A stretch of DNA of 64,000 bases from Panagrolaimus kolymaensis (Eukaryota > Nematoda > Chromadorea > Rhabditida > Panagrolaimidae): positions 4,588,001 to 4,652,000 of the forward strand of contig JAJQJQ010000003.1 in assembly GCA_028622995.1 (NCBI GenBank), read 5' to 3'. Positions 12,976-24,700 of this stretch are shown here, piece by piece (position 1 is the stretch's first letter; each line of letters starts with the position of its first letter). Made by a program: the position numbers and the translations under genes. The notes under the pieces are model-generated. The model did not search any database. It had not been told where the DNA came from and saw nothing but the letters and a program-made list of their open reading frames with translations.

Positions 12976-13153
12976 TTGGCAAACTTATTCTTGGTAAACT
13001 AATTTTTCGATTTTGTATTAAAATATTTTGAACTTGTAAACGTAAATGTGGTGGAAGTTGTTGAAGATTAAAGGATATAGCTTGAGGGGCGATACCAACA
13101 ACATGATTATAAAAATCAAGGTATTCAACACCCATTCGGCAACCAGCAAGCAT
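12976..13153 (-). CDS. K2P channel alternative first exon E
   Basis: ATG at 13153; 59 codons plus one base, then a strong donor CCAA|GTAAGT, phase 1. Encodes MLAGCRMGVEYLDFYNHVVG followed by a Leu/Gln-rich helix-like segment. In frame with the shared exon at 6872. Confidence 0.65.
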
Positions 13154-14567
13154 CTTCTTTTCTTTTTCAGCAACAATTTTTTAAAGAGTAAAAATAATTA
13201 ACTCCTCTTTTTTTCGTTTAACTAACTTTTTTTATTTTCGAACAGCGACGAAGTTAGTTTTCTATTGGGGCAGTATGTAGCTTTATTTTGGTGTTAATGT
13301 ATGTTGGGAAATCGAAATGCAACAACAAGAAAAATCTAATCTAAGTTGAGTTTAGTTATGTTGTGTTCTTCTTTATTATGGGGTTGGATGGATTGCATTG
13401 CATTTATTTGGTCGCAACAACCAAAACCGCCGGAAAAAAGCTGGGCGTCAATTGAATTGTTGCGTGCCTTATTTGGAAGAAGATGAGTTGTTCGCATTTT
13501 TGAAAACAGCTAATTGCACAACAAATCTCGAGAGTGCTTTTAAAAAAATAAATTTGTGAAGAGAAAGAAAGAAAAAACAACTAAGTAAAAATTTATGAGT
13601 GTATCATTACCGAAAAATTATTGCCACAAACACACAGCTTCGAAATAGAGATAAAAATTTGCAGTTAAATTTATTAACAAGGGATATAATAAAGTTTAGA
13701 AAAAGTATGTCAACCAAAGATAAGATAGATATGCTTCATAAAGACATAATATATTTTTACATCGGAAAAAATATTAATAAAAAAACAAAAATGCAACTAT
13801 CAAAGACCAATTTTCTGTGTTGCAAAAGTGCGGTGGTGGCAACAAGCTGCATCTAATTAGATGTCATCGCGAGCTTTTTGCTGTTAAAAACGTAATTTTC
13901 AGCCTTTTTTTGGACGCCAACGAGAAAAAACGCTAAACTTAACTATGAATACTTAATAGAAACAAAAATTAAAAAAGGAATAAAACAATGGCATTTTTAT
14001 ATATATAGATTTTTTTGTTGTCAAAAACAGAAGTATAACAATGTCCTCCTTTCAAAACTTAAAAAAAGATATTAAAACTTTTCCTCTTTTTTTCTTCTGT
14101 CAAAGTAGATAAATTACAAAGCAAAAAAAGCTATGGTTTTTTAAGGTTTTATAATTGCAGCTATTTAACTTAAATTTTTTTCTCCAAACACTCTTGTAAC
14201 GGATAGAAAGAAAATGGCTTAGACTCCTTCTCATTACTTACATATATCCCGAAGAAGAAAAAAATAGAAATATATCTTTTTTTGGAGTAGGTAATAAATT
14301 TTTTTTTTCTTCAGAAATTCCATATATAAATGACAATTGCCTTCAAATGGAGGAAAAGAAAAATAGCGGTTATGACAATGCTTAAAGAAGGAATGCGATA
14401 ACAAGTAGCAAGCCAGAAAGAGAAAAATTGTGGAAAGGTTCAGTCATTTTAAAAATAGAATTATCTTTAAAGATAGAAAGAAAGAAAAAATTGATATAAG
14501 AAAAAAATGAAAAAGAAGATGAAAGTTTATTAGAAAAATAAGAATGCAACTTTATTTTTTAGCCTAC

Positions 14568-14706
14568 CTGCTAATCTTGAATATGAAGGCAATGTTAATT
14601 TATATAATGCATATGCAAGAGCTGCTTCATTATCCGTATTCATTAAAGATCTTGCATGCATTTCTTCTTCTGGTACCATCACAGATCGCAACCATGATTT
14701 TGCCAT
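14568..14706 (-). CDS. K2P channel alternative first exon F
   Basis: ATG at 14706 (MAKSWLRSVMVPEEEMHARS); 46 codons plus one base, then donor GCAG|GTAGGC, phase 1. An upstream in-frame ATG at 14778 would add 24 hydrophobic, low-complexity residues. I prefer 14706 because the composition becomes protein-like there. In frame with the shared exon at 6872. Confidence 0.65.
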
Positions 14707-15484
14707 GATGACAGTGGAATAAAAAATTATATTAAAATATAATTTTTTTATCCAAATAATAAAGTATTTCGTAGTCAATCAATTGGTGGTATACGTACTC
14801 ATCATTCTGGAAGAGCCCCCCGAAAAAAATATAATAAATAAAATGATGGTGGCACGCTGTTGCACACTATTTAAGCTAACCAAGCTCTTCTACTTTTTTA
14901 GCCCCTCATATACAGAATATAGTGAGCGTCTCACCTTTATCCATGGTTGAATGAATTGAAGTTAAATTGCAGAAAAAAATATAAAATAAAAAATAAAATG
15001 ACTTCCTGACGACGACTATCAGATATATAAAAAATAAAGAAGCAGAAGCAAGAGAGGTTAGTTAAATTTTTACTGCGTTTTTCATATATTCCTTTTATTT
15101 CACCAGCATAATTATTACTCCATTGTTTTGGTAAGATTTTTGTTCTTCAAAGATTTGTTTTCAAATTTTGAAGAAAGAAAAATGTTGCACTTTTTTTTCA
15201 CGAATCAAATGCATTTTGAAATAACATTTTTTTTTTCAAATGCGTCAAAAAATGTTTGCAAAAAATATTATATTTAGCTTTTTCAGACTAAACCAAAAAA
15301 ACTCAGGAAAAAATAGATATTTTTGAAACGCATATAAAAGTGAAATAAAGTCCATTTATTAAATGGTTGAACTGGTTTTAAAAAAGTAAAAAGATAAAGT
15401 TTAAAAAAAATTTTGTTAAATTATTTAGTTTTTGAAACCTTTTTTTTCTCAACTCTTTGACTTTAATTTTTTTCTGAACGTTAC

Positions 15485-15677
15485 TTTGAGAAAGATTACA
15501 TCGTGCAACAATCGAACACATGCTACTAAGTTCCAATTGAGCATGTTGAAGAATTTGTTGTTGAATACTTGGTTTATGATGAATGCTTGATTTTGGAGAT
15601 GATAGAGTTTGAGTGCTGACTTTTCTGGAACCAAAGGTTCCTTCAGCCATGAGATGAGATGAAACAGATTGCAACAT
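15485..15677 (-). CDS. K2P channel alternative first exon G
   Basis: ATG at 15677 (a second in-frame ATG at 15650 gives MAEGTFGSRKVSTQ); 64 codons plus one base, then donor CAAA|GTAACG, phase 1. Ser/Gln-rich N terminus with a Cys pair near the end. The donor is weaker than the others. In frame with the shared exon at 6872. Confidence 0.58.
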
Positions 15678-16881
15678 ATTTTCAGCGTCTTAAAATTAAT
15701 CAATTTTTAGTATTAATTTTTAAATCTTTTTTTATTTACAAAACTGACACACTTGTTTTTGAATTTGACTAATATCGTTTTTTTATTTATTTTTCGAATA
15801 GAAACCAAAGAAAATAAAGCTACTTTAAAACTTTTTTGCCATTTTCATTTCTTTAAAAACAATATTGCGATAAAAATCGTCACATTTTTTAATAGTCTAT
15901 ATATTGCATTCATTCTTTGAATTCATGCTGGCTAAATAACAGAGGGAGGATACATTAAAAATATAATATTGTTTTTATTATTATTATTATAACTCTTGCT
16001 TATTCGAGGATGTAAATTCTGCTGGTTGTGGTGGAACACATCAATTCCAATATTTTCCAAAAAAGCTACTATGAATATCAAAGTCTATAATAACTCTCAG
16101 CGGATATAATTGCATACGAAAAAGATTGGGAAATGCATCATAAAAAAAATTATGGTGGCACGAAAAAAAAATATGAATATTCTTTATTTTTTTCGAGGCA
16201 CAAAAAAATATCTTTATTCGGGAAAACAAAGGGAATGCAAAAAAATAATAATCATAGAAATATTAACTTTTTTTAAATGATTGTAAAACAGAATTTTTGG
16301 GGAAAATAAAAAAATGTAGTATTTTGACGCTATTTTTTTTGATTTTTAAAAAAGGAAAAAGGGTTTACTCGCGTTTCCTTCCTCTTTCTAAAAGTGGGAC
16401 TGGACTCTACAGTGATTTGCATAACTGCCTCCGACTCGACAGCATTTTCATTCATTGATATGCAGTGCCTTTTTTTTAGAAGAAGCATGTGCAGCAACAT
16501 TCGTTGTTTTTTTTATGAATCAATTCAAAAAAAAGGAGAGTTTCTCAGAAATCTTAACTATGGAAAAATTATGCTTAACTAAATTATCATTCATTCATTT
16601 ACTACTTTGTTTCAAAAAAAACATAAAAGAATTATTATGAAAATATAGAACTACCAGATGGCTCAACAAGAAAAGAAAAAAAGAAGGCGTGAAAAAAAGA
16701 CAGCTATCATTTTAACACTGTTTTTTTATGTAAACAAAAATGTGACCTTAACAAAGCCAAAATGAAATTAACTATCTCTTGTTTTTGGCTTTACAACAAA
16801 GCGAAAGGTTATCAAATTTTGTTTCAAGCTTTTTTGCATTTCAAATTTGTGAATTTAAAAAAAAGTTTAAAAAATACTTAC

Positions 16882-17026
16882 CTGTTTGACTTGACGGTGC
16901 ACCAGAAATAACAGAAATCTCATCTTTAAATTTTACCAATTGCGATGGATTTCGTTTAATCGACTTCTTTCGACGAGCAGATTCCGAATCTTCACGTGTA
17001 ATACTACGAGTAGCAAATACCGACAT
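16882..17026 (-). CDS. K2P channel alternative first exon H (most distal)
   Basis: ATG at 17026; 48 codons plus one base, then an excellent donor ACAG|GTAAGTA, phase 1. Encodes MSVFATRSITREDSESARRK, then a strongly basic stretch (KKSIKRNPS) that is a plausible PKA/PKC target. It is the most upstream N terminus found; the next gene begins 490 bp further on. In frame with the shared exon at 6872. Confidence 0.68.
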
Positions 17027-17515
17027 ATTTCGTTTTTAAAAATAATTTGCTTCAAAAATATATATACACACTTTTTTTTGTTAAAACAAAAATGATTACA
17101 TTTGTTATGGTTGAAAGCTTTTAGTTATCGGGCCACCATTGTCTTTTTTTCTTTTTTTTCGCTCATCTTTTCTTTCTTCACTTTTTCATCCTTTTTTTCT
17201 TACAAACTTAACAGTTGATTCTTCTTCTCCATTTTTGGCAAAGAACAAAAAACTTGGGATGCCATTGGAAAAATAAACAAAGTTTTGCTTTCTTTTTTTC
17301 TTTTTGTTTTAACAAAAAAAGAAGGAGACGACGACAAGCAAGGTTTATTTGTAAATTAATACTTTTAAAAAGAAAAAAGAAAGGATTAAAATAGTTTTTT
17401 AAAAAACGAAATAGCAAAAATTGCAGATATACATTATTCAAAGAAATGAGAAAATAAAATGATATGGATAAATATGGAAATGGACGGTTCAGAAAGTGAT
17501 GTCCTCGTGGGGGTT
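17027..17515. other. Spacer between PRPSAP 3' end and K2P exon H
   Basis: About 490 bp between two genes on the minus strand. T-rich runs on the plus strand near 17140-17200. It should hold the PRPSAP 3' UTR and the promoter of K2P exon H. No gene seen. Confidence 0.6.
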
Positions 17516-19194
17516 TTATTCACCAACATGAACATGAGCAAATAGAGCCCCCATTGATTCATTATTATTTATTGATCTTATAGCTTCCGTTATAAGAGGT
17601 GAAATATCGATGGTTTTAATTTTATGAGTCCTCATTTTTTGAATTTCGTGTGGAACTGTGTTTGTTACAATTACCTAAAAAAAAGAGTTTAGTTATCATT
17701 GTTTTATGAATATTTAATTTGACTTACTTCATCAATTTTAGAATCTTCAAGAAGTGCGGGTGCATTGCCCGAAAGTATTCCATGAGTAGCAACAATATAA
17801 ATTTTATATGCCCCTCTTTGTTTTATTATTCTTGCAGCTTCAACATGAAGTCGAACATCATCTAAGATATCGTCGACGATGATTGCAATTCGGCCATTTA
17901 CATCACCTTCCACACAGAGCGGCTGCTTATGCTTTGGAGGTTCGAATGGTAATTGACCTGAATGGAAAAAAAAATTAATAAGCTCTTTGAAGCAATATTT
18001 ACTTGGAAATAATTGAAAGGATGAAATTCGTTCTTGTGGTGGCGGACTCATTCGCAAATCTTCAATATTTTCACCTTCCAGAGTCCCAGAAATACGGCCA
18101 ATATCTTAAAATTTATTTTATTTTTGAGCCTTTTAAATTTCTTATTAACAAACCACAGAGACAAAGACAACAAACAACATATAATTTAACATTAATAAAT
18201 AAAACTAACCGACGGGACCTGGAGATTAAAAAAAGCGTAGATGTTAGAAAATTATTAGCTCTTAATTAAATTTATTATTATTTTTTATCTTACCAAGTTT
18301 AAGCCTTTCACTGAAAGCAGTCGCTCTTGCTAAAGCATTTGTATTAGCTGCAATCAAAATGCTGTTTTGGTAATCTGGGATCTATAAAAGCAGATTTTGT
18401 AAATATAATATAACTTTTGTAAAACTTACATTATCTTGAATTGCTTTAATTAAAAATGGTGAAGCTCGTAAATTTTCAAGTGGAACATGAAAAAATCCTT
18501 GCAATTCTTTTCGATAAAGATCAATAGAAACTATACGACAAACACCTGATTTTTCAATAATTGAAGCCAACAAACTTAATGGAACTCCAGATCTGCCATG
18601 CATTCGCGATTGAGTGCAATATGGCAAATAAGGAAGGATCAATGTAATACTTTTAGCTGCTGAAGTTGAACAAGCATAATTCAACATTAATGCTTCGATG
18701 ATGTCATTATTGACACTTCCTTGACTAAAAATAAATTACACTTTAAACTTAACTCAACAAAAAAACTCACATGTTAACACTCTGAATCACAAAAACATCA
18801 CGGCCTCGAACTGATTCTTCCATATTAATACTAATTTCTAAAAAAAATACAATGAAATTGGATTTATAACTATCAAAAACCATTAATTACCATTATTCGA
18901 TTGTTTATATGCATTAATTCGACCAATTGGAACATCTAAAGCCCTAAAAATGAATAATTTAGATATTGGGGAAAACTTTTTCCGTATTAGAGTAAAAAGA
19001 AATTCATAATTTATAACTAAAAAAGATTTTTATAGTTTGCACACAGCTGACATGAACATTAAAAAAATTTGAAACGATTTTTCTTTTAAAAAATAATTTC
19101 TAATTGGCATAATTAAATAAGTTTATTACCTTACAACAGCTTGCAAAAATTTAGGATGAGAATTTCCGCCAATTACAACAAATTTAGATTCCAT
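17516..19194 (-). CDS. PRPSAP: Phosphoribosyl pyrophosphate synthetase-associated protein (PRPSAP)
   Basis: Exons on the minus strand: 19130-19194, 18891-18943, 18771-18837, 18430-18724, 18294-18381, 18210-18218 (9 nt micro-exon), 18003-18104, 17728-17957, 17516-17674; 355 aa, about the length of human PRPSAP proteins. Conserved signatures: [63 protein letters not shown] and [10 protein letters not shown]. These fit the associated protein better than catalytic PRPP synthetase, because the PRPP-loop motif DDMADTCGT is replaced by DDILDDVRL. The DLH histidine is Tyr ([11 protein letters not shown]) and the SPDAGGAKR loop is ANTNALARA. Known PRPSAPs are non-catalytic subunits that hold PRPS complexes together and restrain nucleotide precursor synthesis. 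The micro-exon has good splice sites but is optional, since skipping it also keeps frame. Confidence 0.86.
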
Positions 19195-21741
19195 GTTTTT
19201 ATTTTAAAAAAAGCAACAACTAAAAAAGTAGCTTAAAAATGAAAGACGACAGCCGTTGTTGCTGTCACGACTTTCTTTATGCGCGGAAATGTGCCGCTTT
19301 TACATACTACATTCACTGTTGTTGCCAGTCTTTCTTCTATTCATTGACAAAACAAAAATAATAATAAAACTTCTTTTTTTTGTGTGTTATTCCTCTGATT
19401 TTTTTTTTGAAAAATATATCAGCCGTTCACTCTTCCAAAAGGCTTTTCTTAATTATACTTATCTTTGTAATGAAAATGTTTTTTATTCAAAAAATCAGAA
19501 AGCTTTAGCAGAAGCAAAAATGGACTTTTTTAAAGCACATATGCTGTTTGCGACTGTGTGTGTACGAATGTCAACTACCGCGCATTACTTTTTTTTCTCC
19601 TCAACTATATACACATAAGGTGTGTTGTGGAAATGAAAGTGCTTTTATGATTTCTGACTTTCAAAAAGAAAAACAAAAACTACTTTGAGCTTTTGAGCTT
19701 TTGTTGGTCTTTTTTGCATTTTTCTTCCAATTTCTTAAAATATTGACATTTTTGTATGAAAGCTTTGCCAAAATTCCAAATAACTAATGCATAATTTTTT
19801 AAAGTTTTCGAGAACAATAAAAATAAATACCCACCTATTAAAATTTTTTTCAAATGCTTATCACTTATGCTCTTGACATTAATTTTTTTCCTAATGTTTC
19901 CAACAATGATTTGACAATTTTAATGTTTTAAAAGAGGATATTTGACATGATGCGGTAAGGAAAAAACTTTTCCCCTCCGCCTGTTATGCATTCAACCTCT
20001 TGGAAAAAAAAGCATCGTTTTTTGTTCTCATCTTCAAAGAAGGGTCGCGACATCGTCTTCGTCGCTTTTTTTTTGTTTGGTTGATCCGAAAATAATTTTC
20101 CACCAAAGCTAGCAAGTAAGTAAGCAGCAAGAAAGCAATACCGCCGTGGGCGGCGGATACACCTAGTTAGTTAGTTGATGTTTGTTCTTTGCAAAAAAAA
20201 TAAGAAAAGAAAAAAGCAAGGAAGAGAATAAAAAAATTGCTTGATGGACGCACACCAAAAGCTTGCATTATCGAAGACAAAAAATAGATAGTTGTTAAAA
20301 AATTTAGAAACAAAAAATAATGGATAAAAAGATGCAAAAGCTCAAAGTGCAAAAAAAAAAGAAACAATAAGGAAATAAATAGAAATTTTTGCATACAAAT
20401 TTAGCCATAAAATATTAAAGGAAGAAAGTAAAGATGATAATCAAAATTGCTTTAAAATCAAGCAAAAATGGAAGCTACAGTATGCAAACATTCGCAAGGT
20501 ATTAACTTAATTTTGTTTTATTAAGCATCTGTTGTCATATTTTTTTTTGTTAAGTTAATGAGGATCATAATTAAGATATCGTTTAAAGACTTACCACCTG
20601 TCATCAACTTTTTTTTGTCAATTTCAATCTCATCATTGCCTCAATGACACTGCTTTTTCTTTTTTGCATTATAATTTTATAATTTATTAAATTCTCTGAT
20701 GTTTTTTAAATATATTGAAATGTAATGAAGCTGTCTTTCTTCCCTCTCTCTTTTTTTCACTTGTTCAACCACAACAAAGCAATGGTAAAAAAAAATTCCA
20801 GTACGTATTTTTTTTTTGCCGTCCGTATCAAAAAAATCACTTTTCCGCCTTCACACACACGGTTCTTGATATGTATTTGCCTCAAGTCATTCACTCATTT
20901 ACTCCACGCCTGTTTTTAAAGGAGATTTAAAAAAATAAAACGAAAGAACAAAAAAATAAGTCAAAAGCAATTTGGTGGGTGTTAAGCGTTGCAAGCAACA
21001 AAGAAGAGATAGTGATTGTGCCAAATTTTAGAAAGCAAAGAAAAAACGAGTGTGTACACCCATGTCTTCTTCTCTTCATTTGTCGACAAGTAAGCAAGAT
21101 AGTGGCACACAAAAAACTTACTTGAAAAAAAGCTAGCGGCGATACTTGTTGTTGTTAAAGGACGACTTACTACTGATTGCTGGTTGCATTGATACTATGC
21201 ATTCACCGTCAAAAACATGTTGTAGCTTGAGTTTTAATCCACATATTAAATTGCAGATTTAATTTTATATTCTCTTTTTTTCTTCTGCCTTATCACCCTG
21301 CTAGATATTTCATGAGTATTCTTTGAATACCGTACTTTAGCTTTTAACCTTTTTTTGTTATACTTAGACCATCTACTTTCTTTGATACAATTATGCTAGT
21401 TTACATGTGTGTATTATAAATTCAATTAGTTCCTTGAAATTCAATAGAAAAGTAGACTTTATTTTTTCTTACAATATCATATCTATTTGCAACATTTTAG
21501 AAGCATCGTTTATTATATTCACAAATAGAATAATTCATTTTAAAGTCATTTAAACTTTTATTCTAATTAAAGATTTTTTATTTTTCCAAAATTCATAATC
21601 CATGTTCTTTTTTATGTTTTACCAACGACGAGTATATCCATATGATTATTTAATTTTTCGCCGTTTATACATTTGGTTAATGCCCAATTAAATTTAAATT
21701 CATTAATTTAGACAGGACAGTTAAGAGCTCAAACAAGAAAA
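19195..21741. other. Divergent intergenic region, PRPSAP (-) and Pro-rich gene (+)
   Basis: About 2.5 kb between two divergent starts. Homopolymer bias is mixed, T-rich at 19250-20050 and 20590-20900 but A-rich at 20180-20400 and 20930-21120, as expected for a shared promoter region. Just before the right-hand start, an AG at 21709-21710 (CATTAATTTAG) could accept a trans-spliced leader or a 5' UTR exon. Open stretches (for example 19256-19618) are hydrophobic low complexity and not accepted. Confidence 0.5.
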
Positions 21742-24700
21742 ATGTCCGAAGTCGAAAATGAAGAAATTGCTGACGGTGAACAAGATACTGATCTTGTAAA
21801 GAAGGATGTAACTGTCGAAGGCGCTGGTTTGTTTTATTTTTTATTGATATTTTTCTTTTGATGAAAAAACAAAACAAACAAAATAAAAAAAAGATCTTCC
21901 ATTAACCCATCAGCCAACAGACAGCAAGCATCATTTTTTTCTTTGCATTGGTCATTAATTTTTGTGCTCCTTCTTTTTTTCTGACAGCCGACTCTCCCTC
22001 TTCGATCTTTTACCCATCATTAAATGATGTTGATCAATGCTTAATTCTTGCAAACATATCCTTCATCCACCCACGGAAGAAAAACCATTTTTTTGAATAC
22101 TTGGGTTTTTATTTTCCTCCACATGGAAAACAAACTTAACAACAAACTTGAAAACTAGAACTGTTAAAAAAAAGTACTCAAGACTAAAGTAAACTTTGTA
22201 GATGGTGATGATGCGGCTCCTGCTGAGAATGGTGCCACAAATGATGAAGCCCCAGCTGACGAAGATCGCACTGAAGATCAGGTTAGCAGTTTTTTACAAA
22301 AAAAGCTAGCAAAGAAAAAAAATATCTCAAATGAAATAAGCGTTTTACCCTTAAAATAAAGCTAATCTAACTTAATATAATACTTTTTTTGACCAAATCC
22401 AAAAGAAATATCCGATATCATTTTCACATATCGTTAAAAATTGTTTTATTTGATTTGCTGTTCACTTTTTTTCTCGTCATCCGTTCTTTTTTCGTTGAAA
22501 GGAAAAAGTAAAAAAAAATCAACAAAAAATATTAAATCTTGTTTGCTAGGGATTTTTATTGAAAAGTAAAAAACGCTTGCAAATCAAACTTTTGAATGTG
22601 AAGATGATATCTTTTTTTAGTTTTAGGGTTTAATAATTTATTGTTGTTTATCCTTAGTTTATGCTTTTAGTTTATTTTTTAAATATGTGGTGTGTCAATT
22701 AATATTTATTTCAGGTGCCTGATATTACCGGCACCGATAACATCGATCCGATGGCGACTTCTCTGGAAGGAATAGATGATTTGCCTGAAGAATTCGAGGT
22801 GAGAAACTCGATGTCACTACTTCAAAAATAGAGCTTGCTTACATATTTTCTTCTGCTTTTTAAATTTGTATTTAACATAGTTAAACTTTTAACCTAATTT
22901 TTCAACTTATTATTATTTAACTTTAAATTTAACCAATCTATCAAAAAGTGTGAAAAGAACAAAGTTAATGTTTGGTATTTTTGTAGAATGGTGAAGTAGC
23001 AGATCAACTCGAAAACCGAAACGAAAACGAAGATAATGGTGATGTTCAAGACCCTCCTAAAACCCCAGCAGAATCACAAGAAAATGGTGGAAAAGAAAAT
23101 GTAAACATTATATTTAGAAAAAATACAACCCTACCAATAACTTTTTTAGGGAAAATTCGAACTTCAACCTCCTCCAGCACCTAAACGTCCACGTACTCCT
23201 AATGATTTAGATGAACCTCAAGAAGGTGAAGAAGGTGCTGCATCTGGTGATGCTAGCCCAGCCGAAGCCACCACTCCCCAAAGCAGTGCACGAGGTATTA
23301 TTAATGGTTTCTAAACATTAATTTACTAACAAATTTCTAAACTTTTTTTCTGCATTTACCAAATCTATCGCTTAATTTAGGATCTGAAGCTCCAGTTACC
23401 CCAAAAACTGCTTCACAAGGAGGTAGTCAAGTTGGAAGCCAACCTCATACCCCACGAACACCTAAAACTCCTCGAACTCCTGGATCACGTTTGGGTGATG
23501 ATTTGCCTCCAGGCACTCCTCGAAGCAGTGCTGCAGGAAGTGGTCCTGGATCAGCAGCAGGCTCACCCGCTGGATCAGCTCCAGCTTCGGATGCTGGAAG
23601 TGCAGCTGGTAGCACACCTGGATCTCCTCGTCCTGAAAGTAATGCTGCTGAAAGCACACCTCAAACTCCCAAAAGTTCAGCTCCTGGTTCAGCTCCTGGA
23701 ACAACTCCAGGTTCATTTATTTTCTATCAACTTTATCTTTCTAACCAAAATTTTCTCTAAATTTTCAATTTTATAGCTTCGCCAGCTCCATCCACACCAA
23801 AAAGTGGAGCTCCAACTACTCCCAAAAGCACTGCACCTGGAACTCCCAGAAGCACTGCACCAGGTACACCAAAGAGTGCCGCTCCAGAAACTCCTAAAAC
23901 GGCTGCTTCTGGAGTTAATGAAACGCCTGCCAGCAAAAAAGAATTCAATTTTGAAGAAGAAAAAGAAGACAACCTTAGTCTTCCGAAAACACCTCGAACT
24001 CCCAGAACTCCAAGAACTCCTAAAACTCCAAAGACACCAAAAACACCTAAGAGTGTAGCATCTGAGCAACCAGAGCCCACTCCCGAACCAGAAGAAAAAC
24101 CTGAACCTACCCCAGAGCCAGAAGAAAAACCAGAAGCAACTCCTGAACCAGAGCCTGCAGCTGAAGAAGTTGCTCCCGCCGATGATGCTCTTCCAGAAGA
24201 AGAAGCTGCAGATGCTAAAGATGCTCCTGCTGAGGAAGAAGCCAAAGCCGAAGAGCCAACTGCTGAAGAACCACAAGCAGAAGAACAAAAAGAAGAAGAG
24301 CCACCAGCTGAAGAAAAAAAAGAGGAAGAACAAGTTGGTTCAAACTTAAAAACAAGAAAAATAAACATAAAAATTTTCTAGGAAGAAGCCGCTCCAACGC
24401 CCGCTCGTCGTCAACGTGCTGTTTCACCATCGCCACCACCACGTCGAGAAAGGGCCGCAGCTCGTTCTTCATCTTCGCCGCCACCTCGTGAACCTCGTGA
24501 GCCCGCCCCTCGTGATTATACACCTTACGATCAAGACTCACATCGTAAAACAGTACCATCACGTTTCCAAGCTGAGCCAACATTTAATTCCCATCAACCT
24601 GTTGATCGAGGATCATATAAACCTATTTCTCCATGGGTCAGTAGCTCAAATAAATACAGCAACGAATACACTAGCGGTGTTTCAAGTCGTCCTACAAGCA

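Larger units (their letters stand above)
7760..16881 (-). other. Spacers between the K2P alternative first exons (introns and presumed promoters)
   Basis: Between exons A to H lie spacers of about 0.4-1.5 kb (7760-9218, 9418-9784, 10035-11341, 11625-12975, 13154-14567, 14707-15484, 15678-16881). They are dominated by A-runs on the plus strand, that is T-runs on the sense strand, as in introns. Each must carry a promoter for the exon to its left if the first-exon model holds. No TATA box or factor site could be assigned with confidence. No other gene seen. Confidence 0.5.

Noticed and set aside
23757..24368. 203-codon minus-strand open frame opposite the TP/PE repeat exon
   Set aside because: Mirror of the repeat codons on the plus strand (Ser/Gly/Val-rich antisense); the plus-strand frame splices consistently with its neighbours.
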